Shown here in pieces: positions 44,763 to 53,126 of a DNA stretch of 64,000 nt; position 1 is the stretch's first letter, and each line of letters starts with the position of its first letter. The position numbers were made by a program, and so were the translations under genes. Source of the stretch: Pseudomonas extremaustralis (GTDB taxonomy: Bacteria; Pseudomonadota; Gammaproteobacteria; Pseudomonadales; Pseudomonadaceae); NCBI RefSeq assembly GCF_900102035.1, contig NZ_LT629689.1:4768501-4832500 (forward strand), in the 5' to 3' direction. The notes under the pieces were generated by a model. That model was given only the letters and a program-made list of their open reading frames with translations. It ran no database searches and was not told where the DNA came from.

Positions 44763-45463
44763 AGACGCTGTGGCTCGGCTTGCTGTTGCTGGCAAGCCCG
44801 GCTTTCGGTGCGGTCGACGCCCGCGACTATGACGCTTTCTGGCTGTGGAGCGGCGTCGCTCCGCAACCGGTACTCAAGCAGGCGAAAACCCTCTACATCC
44901 TCCAGGGCCAGATCAACGCCACACGCCGCGCACCTCAGCGCGGCGTGCAATTGATCGCCCAGGGCATCAGCGTGCCGCGTCTCACTGAAGGCGATGTCTG
45001 GATCGTCTACCGCGCCCACACCCTGCACTGGCCGGAACAGGTCTACACCCAACTACTCGGCCAGGTACAACGCTGGCGCGACGCCGGCAACCCGGTGGTC
45101 GGCATCCAGATCGACTTCGACGCCCGCACTCAATACCTGCACGAATACGCCACCTTCCTGCGTGACCTGCGCCAGCGCCTGCCCGCCGACCTGCGCCTGA
45201 GCATCACCGGCCTGATGGACTGGAGCAGCAACGCCGACCCCACCGCCATCGCCCAACTCAAGGGCGTGGTGGATGAGGTGGTGGTGCAGACATATCAGGG
45301 GCGCCACAGCATCCCGGACTACGCCGCGTATTTGCCGCGGATGAACCGGTTGGGGGTGCCGTTCAAGATTGGGTTGATTCAGGGCGGGGAGTGGCAGGCG
45401 CCGGGGTATTTGCAGGAGAGTGAGTGGTTTCGGGGGTATGTGGTGTTTTTGCGCAATCCCTGA
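44759..45463 (+). CDS. DUF3142 family protein, exported
   Basis: 234 residues from GTG 44759, which overlaps the stop of the preceding gene (GTGA) and directly gives a signal peptide (VKTLWLGLLLLASPAFGA). A GTG 9 codons upstream is less likely. The body is a TIM-barrel-like domain with VVGIQIDFDARTQYL and LRLSITGLMDWSSN, matching DUF3142, with possible glycosidase-like acidic residues. Translational coupling suggests it works with the helical protein encoded upstream. No function is established for the family. Confidence 0.82.
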   Translation: MKTLWLGLLLLASPAFGAVDARDYDAFWLWSGVAPQPVLKQAKTLYILQGQINATRRAPQRGVQLIAQGISVPRLTEGDVWIVYRAHTLHWPEQVYTQLLGQVQRWRDAGNPVVGIQIDFDARTQYLHEYATFLRDLRQRLPADLRLSITGLMDWSSNADPTAIAQLKGVVDEVVVQTYQGRHSIPDYAAYLPRMNRLGVPFKIGLIQGGEWQAPGYLQESEWFRGYVVFLRNP

Positions 45464-45542
45464 CCTGCCTTGACATAGGTATCAAAGCATGCAAGAAATC
45501 GCCCACAGTCCATGGACAGTGGACACTTGGATTTCGTTGCAG

Positions 45543-46268
45543 ATGAAAAGTCAAGACATCGTACTTCTCTTCAAACTAATCAGCCTGGACCTTCAAGCCA
45601 AGGGCGAGCGCGTCAAAAAGCGCGAGTTCACGGTCATACGCGACCTCGACGAAGCCATGCTTCTGGCTCCCAAGGAGCCCCAGGCTTACTTCGACCATTT
45701 TCCCAATCTTCGCCTTGCAGGAAATTCCGAGAAGATCGAACTTTCTCCTGCCGAACTATGGGAAGGGTGGGAGGACATCGAGGACACAGAAAGTGTGCCC
45801 AACATCGAGAGCTACTCCGTGAGGGCCCTTTCAGCCTCGCTCATGCTGAGCAAAAGCGAAGTGTCCAACTCGATGAATCGCTGTCGAGAGATTGGGCTCA
45901 TTTACAGCGATTTACCGAGCGGGAAACCAACAGTCAGGAGCATGGCTCTTTTAGACTTCGTCAAGTATGCGATCCGCTATGTATTCCCAGCCAAACTTGG
46001 CCCTATTGTCCGAGGCATTCCTACCGCTTTTGCTGCACCGATAATGGCGGGCAAAGTCATGACTGGTGGCGATCTCATTCCGGTGTGGCCGGATGCTTAT
46101 GGGAAGAGCAAAGGACAGGAGGTTCTGCCGTTATTTAGAACCGTGCCTGGCGCAGTCAAGAAAGATGAACTGCTCTATCACTTCCTGGCCCTGGTAGATG
46201 CCATCCGTATTGGCGGCCCTCGCGAGGCAAAAGTGGCGGACGCCATCCTGAGGGAGTGGATCCTATGA
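45543..46268 (+). CDS. Winged-helix protein, first gene of nucleotidyltransferase-PP2C cassette
   Basis: 241 residues from ATG 45543 (MKSQDIVLLFKLISL, the start I recall for relatives); another ATG lies 18 codons upstream. A central helix-turn-helix is visible at YSVRALSASLMLSKSEVSNS, followed by MNRCREIGLIY. The C-terminal half contains the conserved segments YVFPAKLGPIVRGIPTAFAA and LVDAIRIGGPREAKVADAIL. Its stop overlaps the ATG of the nucleotidyltransferase by 4 bases. A wHTH partner beside a nucleotidyltransferase recalls AbiEi antitoxins, but the sequence is not obviously AbiEi. Role: regulator or antitoxin, inferred. Confidence 0.8.
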   Translation: MKSQDIVLLFKLISLDLQAKGERVKKREFTVIRDLDEAMLLAPKEPQAYFDHFPNLRLAGNSEKIELSPAELWEGWEDIEDTESVPNIESYSVRALSASLMLSKSEVSNSMNRCREIGLIYSDLPSGKPTVRSMALLDFVKYAIRYVFPAKLGPIVRGIPTAFAAPIMAGKVMTGGDLIPVWPDAYGKSKGQEVLPLFRTVPGAVKKDELLYHFLALVDAIRIGGPREAKVADAILREWIL

Positions 46269-46969
46269 CGCCCAGCCGAACAATGATGCTGCAAATGCTC
46301 GAAGAGGTCGCAAAGGCGCTGGGAGAAGAGCTATGTAAGCAAGTCGCCTTTGTCGGCGGATGTACCACTGTCTTGCTTATCACCGACGAATACACCCTTG
46401 AGTCGATTCGTGGCACCGATGATGTGGACTTGGTCATTCATCTGACAGGCACACCTGATTGGTATCGGCTGGAAGAAAACCTGAAACCCAGAGGCTTCAA
46501 AAATACCGGCCAGGACTCCGTCACCTGCCGTTTACGACTAGGTAGTTTGAAAGTCGATTTCATGCCAACCGACGAAAAAGTACTGGGCTTTTCCAATACT
46601 TGGTTTGTCGGCGGTCTAGAAAATGCCATCGATTACACACTCCCCGACGGAACATCCATAAGAATATTTGCAGCGCCATGGTTTCTCGCAGCAAAACTTC
46701 AGGCTTATCAGGGTCGAGGTCATGGCGACGTACTGATGTCCAATGACATCGAAGACATCATCGCCTTGCTGGACGGAAGAGAAGAACTCGTAGAAGAAAT
46801 GAAGCGAGCGAGTGCTGAGCTCCAACACTTCGTGAGCAGTCAATTTACCGCATTGATGAGACTGTCAGCGTTTCGCGACGTCATCCAAAGCACCGCCCAG
46901 AACCAGGATCGGGAGACGTTGCTCTATGAGCGCCTGAAAACGCTAGTTGGATTGGGAGTGAGCGCTTGA
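46265..46969 (+). CDS. AbiEii-like nucleotidyltransferase
   Basis: 234 residues from ATG 46265 (ATGA overlap with the gene before). The minimal nucleotidyltransferase signature is complete: FVGGCTTVLL, then IRGTDDVDLVI (metal-binding Asp pair), then LKVDFMPTD (third carboxylate). It belongs to the broad MNT/AbiEii-like superfamily, whose members transfer NMPs to tRNA, proteins or drugs and include type IV toxin-antitoxin toxins. The C-terminus is helical (VEEMKRASAELQHFVSSQFT). Coupling to a wHTH gene upstream and a PP2C gene downstream is unusual. Substrate unknown. Confidence 0.82.
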   Translation: MTPSRTMMLQMLEEVAKALGEELCKQVAFVGGCTTVLLITDEYTLESIRGTDDVDLVIHLTGTPDWYRLEENLKPRGFKNTGQDSVTCRLRLGSLKVDFMPTDEKVLGFSNTWFVGGLENAIDYTLPDGTSIRIFAAPWFLAAKLQAYQGRGHGDVLMSNDIEDIIALLDGREELVEEMKRASAELQHFVSSQFTALMRLSAFRDVIQSTAQNQDRETLLYERLKTLVGLGVSA

Positions 46970-47637
46970 TCCTAGAGTTGAGCCTCAGCCAGAAAGGAAC
47001 TGATAGAACAGAAAACCGCGACGTCATCGGTTCGGCTCAACGCACGGGAGCGTACCTCTACGTGATCGCTGATGGAACCTCCAAGCCAGCCAGTGGCGAC
47101 TTGGCGCGCGCCTTGACTCATCATCTGCTGAAGTCGTTTTCCCGCGCAGAGTTGACGGTTACATCGTGCCCCGATAAAGCATCGAAGCTGTTACTCGACT
47201 CACTCAGCGAAGTGCATTCAAAGCTTTGCCCAGACTTTCCATTTGCCTCCACCAGCTACCTTGCGCTGCTGGTGATCGGTCAGACGACAATATCCATTCA
47301 CGCAGGTGACTGTTGCCTTGGATATCTGGGAAAAGATCGGAACATGATCTGGCTAAGTTCACCCCACTGCGGCCCCAACTGGAAAGGTGACCTGAGCCAT
47401 TCATTCATCGCCGACAGCCCTGCCCGCAAGATACTGCTCAACTGCATGAGTCACCGCAGACCTCATGAACCAACGGTTGAGTTCATGCAGACCGTTGCGG
47501 ACAGGACATGGATTTTGGCAACAGATGGGTTTTGGGCCGAACTTTCAATGGCAGACCAGCTTAAGGCCATCGCAGAGCAAACTCTCGACGATTGCTCAAC
47601 AGAAGACGACGCCACCGTCATGCTATTGCGCTCTTAG
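46966..47637 (+). CDS. PP2C-type serine/threonine phosphatase
   Basis: 223 residues from TTG 46966, which overlaps the stop before it (TTGA); GGGAG upstream is the ribosome binding site. All PP2C motifs are present: RTENRD, VIADGTSKPASGD (metal Asp), TSYLALLV, HAGDCCLGYL, LATDGFWAEL (Asp) and DDATVMLL (Asp). The catalytic metal site is thus intact. No membrane segment or sensor domain. It should reverse phosphorylation, or less likely NMPylation, within the cassette. No kinase is encoded nearby. Confidence 0.87.
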   Translation: MILELSLSQKGTDRTENRDVIGSAQRTGAYLYVIADGTSKPASGDLARALTHHLLKSFSRAELTVTSCPDKASKLLLDSLSEVHSKLCPDFPFASTSYLALLVIGQTTISIHAGDCCLGYLGKDRNMIWLSSPHCGPNWKGDLSHSFIADSPARKILLNCMSHRRPHEPTVEFMQTVADRTWILATDGFWAELSMADQLKAIAEQTLDDCSTEDDATVMLLRS

Positions 47638-47660
47638 ACACAACACCGGGTCCGGGAAAA

Positions 47661-48239
47661 TCAGGCCAGCTCTTGCTCAAAAAGCGCAGACACAAGACCC
47701 ACGCCCCACATACCCAGCCCGATCACGATCCAAACTCCATTCGACCAGGTCAGGTGTTTGTTCGCCTCACCGTGGGAATCATCCTCGATCCGGTTCACTG
47801 CGCCCTGCACCTGCAGGACCAGGGATACGTGCACGATCGCCAGGCAGATGGCCAACATGAATGTGATCAAGGGCGCGGCGAACCAGATGTAGGTAAACGG
47901 CAAGAGCGCGAAGAAGATCATCCCCAGGGCAAGACTTTGCGGCCGCCAAGGGTAGGACACACCGTCGAGCGCCAGCTTGTCCCGGATCTTCATCACCAGC
48001 GAATAAATGAAAAATATCGCGAAGAATGCTCGGACCAGCGGCAATACCTTTGCGCCGGTCGACTGCCGGTAGCAGTCCCACTGTTTGTAGAACCAATAGA
48101 AGGAATAAAGGCCCTGGGACAGCAGCACCATCAGCACCAGCTTGCGCGGAGCGACCACGAAGAACGTGGGTTGGCGCGGGGCGGACGGGCTGCCTAAATC
48201 CGCTTGCGGAGGAGCGTAGGGGTTTTCAATGACAGACAT
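47661..48239 (-). CDS. Multi-TM membrane protein, unknown function
   Basis: 192 residues from ATG 48239 (MSVIENPYAPPQADLGSPSA, a soluble proline-rich start seen in several small Pseudomonas membrane proteins). About four hydrophobic segments follow: LVLMVLLSQGLYSFYWF, VRAFFAIFFIYSLV, ALGMIFFALLPFTYIWFAA with ITFMLAICLAIVHVSLVL, and WIVIGLGMWGVGLV. The frame extends 49 codons upstream without coding character. I do not recognise the family. It is convergent with the PP2C gene, with 23 bp between the stops. Confidence 0.7.
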   Translation of the reverse strand: MSVIENPYAPPQADLGSPSAPRQPTFFVVAPRKLVLMVLLSQGLYSFYWFYKQWDCYRQSTGAKVLPLVRAFFAIFFIYSLVMKIRDKLALDGVSYPWRPQSLALGMIFFALLPFTYIWFAAPLITFMLAICLAIVHVSLVLQVQGAVNRIEDDSHGEANKHLTWSNGVWIVIGLGMWGVGLVSALFEQELA

Positions 48240-48420
48240 TTGGATAGCTCGCAGGAAATAATTGACGCAAAAGCTTAAAGCCCACGCCTCGCGATTTTTT
48301 CCTGCTGCGAAAATCAAGAACGCTCCTACATTCAACGTTACGGTTTCAGTACCGCACATGCGCCACCGGGTACACCGACTCTCCACCGAGTTGTAGATAG
48401 CCTGACCCTGGTTGAGTGAA

Positions 48421-49269
48421 TCAGCGCTGCATGCCCCAGCGCTTGACCGTCAAGCGTTCGAAAGTGTCGAACACCAGGTTTTCCACCAGCAGGCCGATCA
48501 GGATCACCACCGCCAACCCGGCGAATACCTTGTCGGTGTACAGCTCATTGCGGTTCTGGAAGATGTACCAGCCCAGGCCGCCCTTGCCGCTGGTTGCACC
48601 GAACACCAGCTCGGCGGCGATCAACGTGCGCCAGGCGAATGCCCAGCCGATTTTCAGGCCGGCGAGGATCGACGGCAGTGCCGCCGGGATCAGGATGAAC
48701 AGCACAAAGCGCATGCCCTTCAACCCGTAGTTGCGACCGGCCATGCGCAGGGTTTCGGACACCCCGCGAAACCCCGAATAGGTGTTGAGCGCCAATGCCC
48801 ACAATACCGAATGCACCAGCACGAAAATCAGGCTGTTCTGGCCCAGCCCAAACCACAACAGCGCCAGCGGCAGCAGGGCAATGGCCGGCAACGGGTTGAA
48901 CATCGAGGTCAGGGTGCTGAGCAAATCTCGGCCCAATTGCGTCGAGACCGCCAACGTGGTCAAGGCAAACGCCAGCACGATGCCGATCAGATAGCCCTTG
49001 ACCAGCACCACCAGCGAGATGCTGACTTTGCTGAGCAATTCGCCGCTCAGCAGCCCGTCGTAGAGCGCGTGAAACGTCTGCAAGAAGCTCGGCAGCAACA
49101 GGTCATTGTTCTGGTAGCGCGCAACGGCTTCCCAGAGGATCGCGAGCACGATCAGGATCAAGCCTTTGCGCAACCAGCCTTGTTGCCACAGGCGTTGGCG
49201 CAGTGGCAGTTCGCGTTCCACAGGGACGCTGAGCAGCGGTTCGAGGGTGATTTCATATTCCTGGCGCAT
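48421..49269 (-). CDS. ABC transporter permease, SsuC/TauC type
   Basis: 282 residues from ATG 49269, with about six membrane helices and the BPD_transp_1 coupling motif near VHSVLWALALNTYSGFRGVS. Relatives import aliphatic sulfonates, taurine or nitrate. It follows the ATPase gene by 25 bp in the order dioxygenase, ATPase, permease. No substrate-binding protein gene lies next to it, so the set is incomplete here. The frame extends 85 codons upstream, across the ATPase gene, and is spurious there. Confidence 0.9.
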   Translation of the reverse strand: MRQEYEITLEPLLSVPVERELPLRQRLWQQGWLRKGLILIVLAILWEAVARYQNNDLLLPSFLQTFHALYDGLLSGELLSKVSISLVVLVKGYLIGIVLAFALTTLAVSTQLGRDLLSTLTSMFNPLPAIALLPLALLWFGLGQNSLIFVLVHSVLWALALNTYSGFRGVSETLRMAGRNYGLKGMRFVLFILIPAALPSILAGLKIGWAFAWRTLIAAELVFGATSGKGGLGWYIFQNRNELYTDKVFAGLAVVILIGLLVENLVFDTFERLTVKRWGMQR

Positions 49270-49294
49270 GGACGCTCCTGAAAAAAGTAACGCC

Positions 49295-50146
49295 TTAGTA
49301 AGCGATGCGGATATCGGCGAAGCCCAACTCACGTTCGGCTTCGGGCGCTTCATCGAACAGCAGGCGATGAATCCTTCGCGCCGAGGCCTGGAACTCCACA
49401 CCGCCAAGGCTGTGCAGATCGTATTGATGGCTGTGGATTTCCGCGCGCACGCGCCCGGGATGGGGCGACAGCAACAGGATGCGATTGCCCACCACCAGCG
49501 CCTCTTCGATGGAGTGGGTGACAAACAGCAAGGTGAAACGCACCTCTTCCCAGAGCTGCAGCAACTCTTCCTGCATCTTGCGTCGGGTCAGGGCATCGAG
49601 GGCGGCGAAGGGTTCGTCCATCAGCAGGATTTTCGGCTGCATGGCCAGGGCGCGGGCGATCGCCACGCGGGCTTTCATGCCGCCGGAAAGCGTGTGGGGA
49701 TAGGCGTCGGCAAAGGCGCTGAGACCGACTTTGTCGAGGTAGTGCAGCGCCCGCTGTTCGGCTTCGCGACGCGGCAGGGTTTTCGACGCCAGCAGCGGAA
49801 ACATCACATTCTGTTTGACGGTTTTCCACGGCGGTAATTGGTCGAATTCCTGGAACACCACGATGCGGTCCGGGCCCGGCTGTTCGACCTTCTGCCCCAG
49901 CAGGCGGATCTCGCCTTCACAGGGTTTGATAAACCCGGCGATGGACTTGAGCAAGGTGGACTTGCCACACCCAGAGGGGCCGAGCAATACGTAGCGATCG
50001 GCCGGGTCGATCTCGAAACTGACCTGGTGCGTGGCCCGCACCACGCGCTCGGGGGTACGGTATTCCAGGCTGACGTTATCCACCGCCAGCAACGGGGCGG
50101 TGGTGTGCGGGTTGCTGGCCGTGTGGCCTTGCAAGGGTGCATTCAT
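49295..50146 (-). CDS. ABC transporter ATP-binding protein, SsuB/TauB type
   Basis: 283 residues. Walker A is LGPSGCGKSTLL, the Q-loop VFQEFDQLPPW, the signature LSGGMKARVAIARALA, Walker B ILLMDEPFAALD and the switch His LLFVTHSIEEALV. The set is complete, so it should be an active ATPase for the permease encoded 25 bp downstream. The family imports sulfonates, taurine or nitrate. It is 22 bp downstream of the TauD-like gene, forming an operon. Confidence 0.92.
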   Translation of the reverse strand: MNAPLQGHTASNPHTTAPLLAVDNVSLEYRTPERVVRATHQVSFEIDPADRYVLLGPSGCGKSTLLKSIAGFIKPCEGEIRLLGQKVEQPGPDRIVVFQEFDQLPPWKTVKQNVMFPLLASKTLPRREAEQRALHYLDKVGLSAFADAYPHTLSGGMKARVAIARALAMQPKILLMDEPFAALDALTRRKMQEELLQLWEEVRFTLLFVTHSIEEALVVGNRILLLSPHPGRVRAEIHSHQYDLHSLGGVEFQASARRIHRLLFDEAPEAERELGFADIRIAY

Positions 50147-50168
50147 CTCAACTTCCTTGCAGGGGCAA

Positions 50169-51062
50169 TCAGAAAGGCGCGTCGCCCTGGATGGTGGTGC
50201 GGTACAGCTTGCGGCGCAGATGGCTCGGGCAACCGGCGGCCAGGTGGATCAGCGAGCGGTTGTCCCAGAACACCAAGTCGTGGGGCTGCCATTGGTGGCG
50301 GTAGGTGTTTTCCGGCAACACGCTGTGGGCGTAGAGCTGGGCCAGCAGGTCGCGGCTTTCGTCTTCCGGCAAACCGATGATGCGAGTGGTGAAACCTTCG
50401 CTGACGAACAGGGCCTTGCGGCCAGTCTCCGGGTGAGTGCGCACAATGGGGTGCACCACTTCCGCCACTTGGGCCAGCTGTTCTGGCGTCAGCGTCGGGC
50501 GCCAATTGCCTTCGAATTTGGTTTCGCTGTAACGCGCGGTGTAGGAATGCGCGGCGTGGCGGCCGTCGACGGCTTTGCGCAGGTGTTCGGGCAACTGGTC
50601 CCAGGCTTTGTGCATGTCAGCGAACAACGTGTCGCCGCCTTCGGAGGGCAACTCCTGGGCATGTAGCATCGAGCCAAGGCTCGGCAGCTCTTTATAGGAA
50701 AGGTCCGAATGCCAGAATTTGCCCGCATCCCCCAGGCCGATGGACTGGCCATTCTCGATGATGTTGGAAACGATCAGGATTTCCGGGTGGTTGGCCAGTA
50801 GGAACTGCTTGAGCACGTGGATCTGCAGCACACCGAAACGTCGGCTGAAAGCGATCTGTTGTTCGGGCGTGATGCGCTGATCGCGGAACACAACAACGTG
50901 ATGGTCCAGGTGCGCACGGTGAATGCGCGCGAAATCCTGATCATTGACCCCACGGGATAAATCCAGACCGATGATTTCGGCACCCACGCTGCCGGGCAGT
51001 GGACGGATCTCGAAAGCTTGGGCGGTAGGGTTCGCTGTTGGAACAGTAGAGGTGGCGGACAT
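50169..51062 (-). CDS. TauD/TfdA-family Fe(II)/2-oxoglutarate dioxygenase
   Basis: 297 residues. The metal triad is visible as WHSDLSY (His and Asp) and DNRSLIHLA (distal His), followed by the 2-oxoglutarate-binding Arg in HLRRKLYRTT. The N-terminus GAEIIGLDLSRGVNDQDFAR is typical of the family. These enzymes hydroxylate alpha carbons of taurine, alkylsulfonates or aryloxyalkanoates to release sulfite or other groups. The operon with SsuBC-type transporter genes suggests use of an organosulfur or related compound. The exact substrate is not determinable. Confidence 0.9.
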   Translation of the reverse strand: MSATSTVPTANPTAQAFEIRPLPGSVGAEIIGLDLSRGVNDQDFARIHRAHLDHHVVVFRDQRITPEQQIAFSRRFGVLQIHVLKQFLLANHPEILIVSNIIENGQSIGLGDAGKFWHSDLSYKELPSLGSMLHAQELPSEGGDTLFADMHKAWDQLPEHLRKAVDGRHAAHSYTARYSETKFEGNWRPTLTPEQLAQVAEVVHPIVRTHPETGRKALFVSEGFTTRIIGLPEDESRDLLAQLYAHSVLPENTYRHQWQPHDLVFWDNRSLIHLAAGCPSHLRRKLYRTTIQGDAPF

Positions 51063-51261
51063 GAGGTCACTCCCGGTCAGACAGGAGAGTGACTTTATAG
51101 ATATAAGAACCGCATTTTAAATACCGTTAACGAATATCGATATGCGGGAATGTACCGCTCAGGGGAAAGCCTGTTGAATCTGCGCGTAAGACGTCCTAAA
51201 GGCTGGCTGTGGGCGCTCGGAGCGCGGTGTTGAAGCGCTTACAAGCCGAAACCGTGCCCGT

Positions 51262-51304
51262 TTGACAAGCTTATGGGCAGTCTCTAGTGTGCATTGGATC
51301 CAAT
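51262..51304 (+). promoter_or_regulatory. Promoter with overlapping palindrome before the GntR gene
   Basis: TTGACA at 51262-51267, a 17-bp spacer and TAGTGT at 51285-51290 make a plausible sigma-70 promoter. The 12-bp perfect palindrome ATTGGATCCAAT at 51293-51304 would cover the transcription start, as expected for autorepression by the GntR protein. Confidence 0.5.
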
Positions 51305-51338
51305 TAGCCAACATTCTAAAAAGGAGGAAAGCGTAACC

Positions 51339-52037
51339 GTGACGCAGAAGTCGAACCCTTTGAACAGCATCAAGATCAGTGGTCCTATTCCGGCCCATCT
51401 CGCTCGCTCCATGATTGAAGAAACCTTGCGCAACGCCATCCTCGATGGTCGATTGCCCTGCGGCACAGCCATGCGCCAACAGGAGCTGGCCAGCCTGTTC
51501 GGGGTCAGTCGCATGCCGGTGCGTGAAGCCCTGCGCCAGCTGGAAGCCCAGTCACTGCTGCATGTGGTGATGCACAAAGGCGCTGTGGTTGCCCCATTGA
51601 TCGAGGATAACTCGGCCGAAACCTATGAGCTGCGCATGTTGCTGGAGTCTGAAGCGCTGCGCATGTCGATCCCCTTGCTCACCGAGGCCGATATCGCCGA
51701 GGCAGACGCGCTTATCCACGCATTGGAGCAAGAAAAGGACTACACCGAGATTGGTCGACTCAATCGCCTGTTTCACATGACCCTCTATGGCAAGGCCCCC
51801 AACCAGCGATTGCTCAAGTTGGTGGAGCATGGGTTGAATGAGGAAGAACGATTCCTGCGATTCAACCTTGAGGCCATGGGGCTCGGCGAAACGTCCCAGG
51901 AAGACCACCGTGAATTACTGCAATTGGTGGCGCAGAAAAAAGTCGGCGAAAGCATCCTCACACTGCGAAATCACTTGATGCGCGGGATGGAAGTGATCAC
52001 GACTTACCTCAATGGCCTGGACGTCGACGGCCAGTAA
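51339..52037 (+). CDS. GntR-family (FCD) transcriptional regulator
   Basis: 232 residues from GTG 51339, which has AGGAGG 11 bases upstream; the longer frame from TTG 51294 would contain that site and the operator. An N-terminal winged HTH lies at about 15-75 (MRQQELASLFGVSRMPVREA). A C-terminal helical FCD domain follows (YELRMLLESEALR, with later His residues for metal binding, FHMTLYG). It is divergent from the dioxygenase/ABC operon and likely controls it as well as itself. Confidence 0.9.
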   Translation: MTQKSNPLNSIKISGPIPAHLARSMIEETLRNAILDGRLPCGTAMRQQELASLFGVSRMPVREALRQLEAQSLLHVVMHKGAVVAPLIEDNSAETYELRMLLESEALRMSIPLLTEADIAEADALIHALEQEKDYTEIGRLNRLFHMTLYGKAPNQRLLKLVEHGLNEEERFLRFNLEAMGLGETSQEDHRELLQLVAQKKVGESILTLRNHLMRGMEVITTYLNGLDVDGQ

Positions 52038-52367
52038 ACCCGCCTGGTTTTTTCGCGGTCCCTTACACTTCAAGCGCTGCGGTCCCTGCCTATACGGCGG
52101 GGCCTGCGACAAAGAAACTTCCCACTTCCGATAGAACAACTTACTGACAGCAATATTATTTGGAAAAACATCTAACACATTTATATGCTCGCCAACTTGT
52201 TTAACACGACTATCATCTTTTATTACTAAACCAGACTCCTCATTCAACCGCGGCCCTTGCACATCGGGCCTTACGTATCCTGTCCGGTTTACGCCTGCTT
52301 ATCTTTTTGCCGACCACAAAAGCCCATCGCTGTTTACAGCAGACGCAACAACTTATAGGCATCAACT
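52038..52367. other. AT-rich leader region of the mgo/pvf operon
   Basis: No gene is seen. The stretch 52120-52260 is clearly AT-richer than its surroundings (e.g. GCAATATTATTTGG, ATCTAACACATTTATATG), and the first codons of the next gene are also AT-rich. It must carry the operon promoter. AGG 9 bases before ATG 52368 is the ribosome binding site. Confidence 0.5.
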
Positions 52368-53126
52368 ATGCACCAACCGTTACTTGAACAAAAAAAACTG
52401 CAGTTATGCAGCCATCCGTTATTTTCAGAAATAACTTCACTCCATAAGTTACAACTTTTTATGGAAAGTCATGTATTCGCGGTTTGGGACTTCATGACCC
52501 TGGCCAAGCGACTGCAACGGGACCTGACCTGCACCCACCTACCGTGGCTGCCGCCCGCCGACCCGCACGCCGCCCGCCTGATCAACGAGATCGTACTCGG
52601 TGAAGAATCAGACATTCATCCCCGACAGGGTCACTGCAGCCACTTCGAGCTGTACCTGGAAGCCATGACCGAAGCCGGCGCCAGCACCGCGGCGATCAAC
52701 CGTTTCGTTGCGCTGCTACGCAAGGGGCTGGAGGCGAGCGCGGCCTTGCACGAGGTTGACCCGCCGCCTGGCGTGGCCCGCTTCGTCAGCACCACCTTGC
52801 ACATGGCGGCGCACGCGCCCACTCACTGTGTAGCGGCAGCCTTTCTTCATGGCCGCGAGCATGTCATCCCCACCCTGTTCGAGCGCTTGCTGCAAACGGA
52901 TGATTTCATCCAACGCCAGGCCCCAATTTTGTGCGACTACCTCAAACGCCACATCGAACTGGACGCCGGGGATCATGGGCCGGCGGCGCAACAGTTGCTT
53001 GAGCGCCTGGTCAGCGCAGATCCGGCTTATCCGCAACAGGCCGGCGACACCGCCCTCGCCGCCGTGCAAAGCCGTATCACGTTCTGGAACGAGGTGCAGG
53101 TCTCGCTGCAAGAGGTGCGCCCATGA
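52368..53126 (+). CDS. mgoB: MgoB/PvfA-like DUF3050 haem-oxygenase-fold enzyme
   Basis: 252 residues matching DUF3050. FMESHVFAVWDFMTLAKRLQ and INEIVLGEESDIHP are the hallmark segments, and HFELYLEAM plus HMAAHAPTHC carry further His/Glu residues consistent with a haem-oxygenase-like helical fold with a metal site. It is the first gene of the four-gene order known as mgoBCAD (mangotoxin-generating operon) or pvfABCD. In those systems it helps make a diazeniumdiolate or pyrazine N-oxide signal. It overlaps the next gene by 4 bases. Exact reaction not established by me. Confidence 0.88.
   Translation: MHQPLLEQKKLQLCSHPLFSEITSLHKLQLFMESHVFAVWDFMTLAKRLQRDLTCTHLPWLPPADPHAARLINEIVLGEESDIHPRQGHCSHFELYLEAMTEAGASTAAINRFVALLRKGLEASAALHEVDPPPGVARFVSTTLHMAAHAPTHCVAAAFLHGREHVIPTLFERLLQTDDFIQRQAPILCDYLKRHIELDAGDHGPAAQQLLERLVSADPAYPQQAGDTALAAVQSRITFWNEVQVSLQEVRP

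Noticed and set aside
48421..52037. Classical taurine operon tauABCD
   Set aside because: There is no tauA-type binding protein, and the order of dioxygenase, ATPase and permease differs. The substrate cannot be assigned, so no tau symbols were given.
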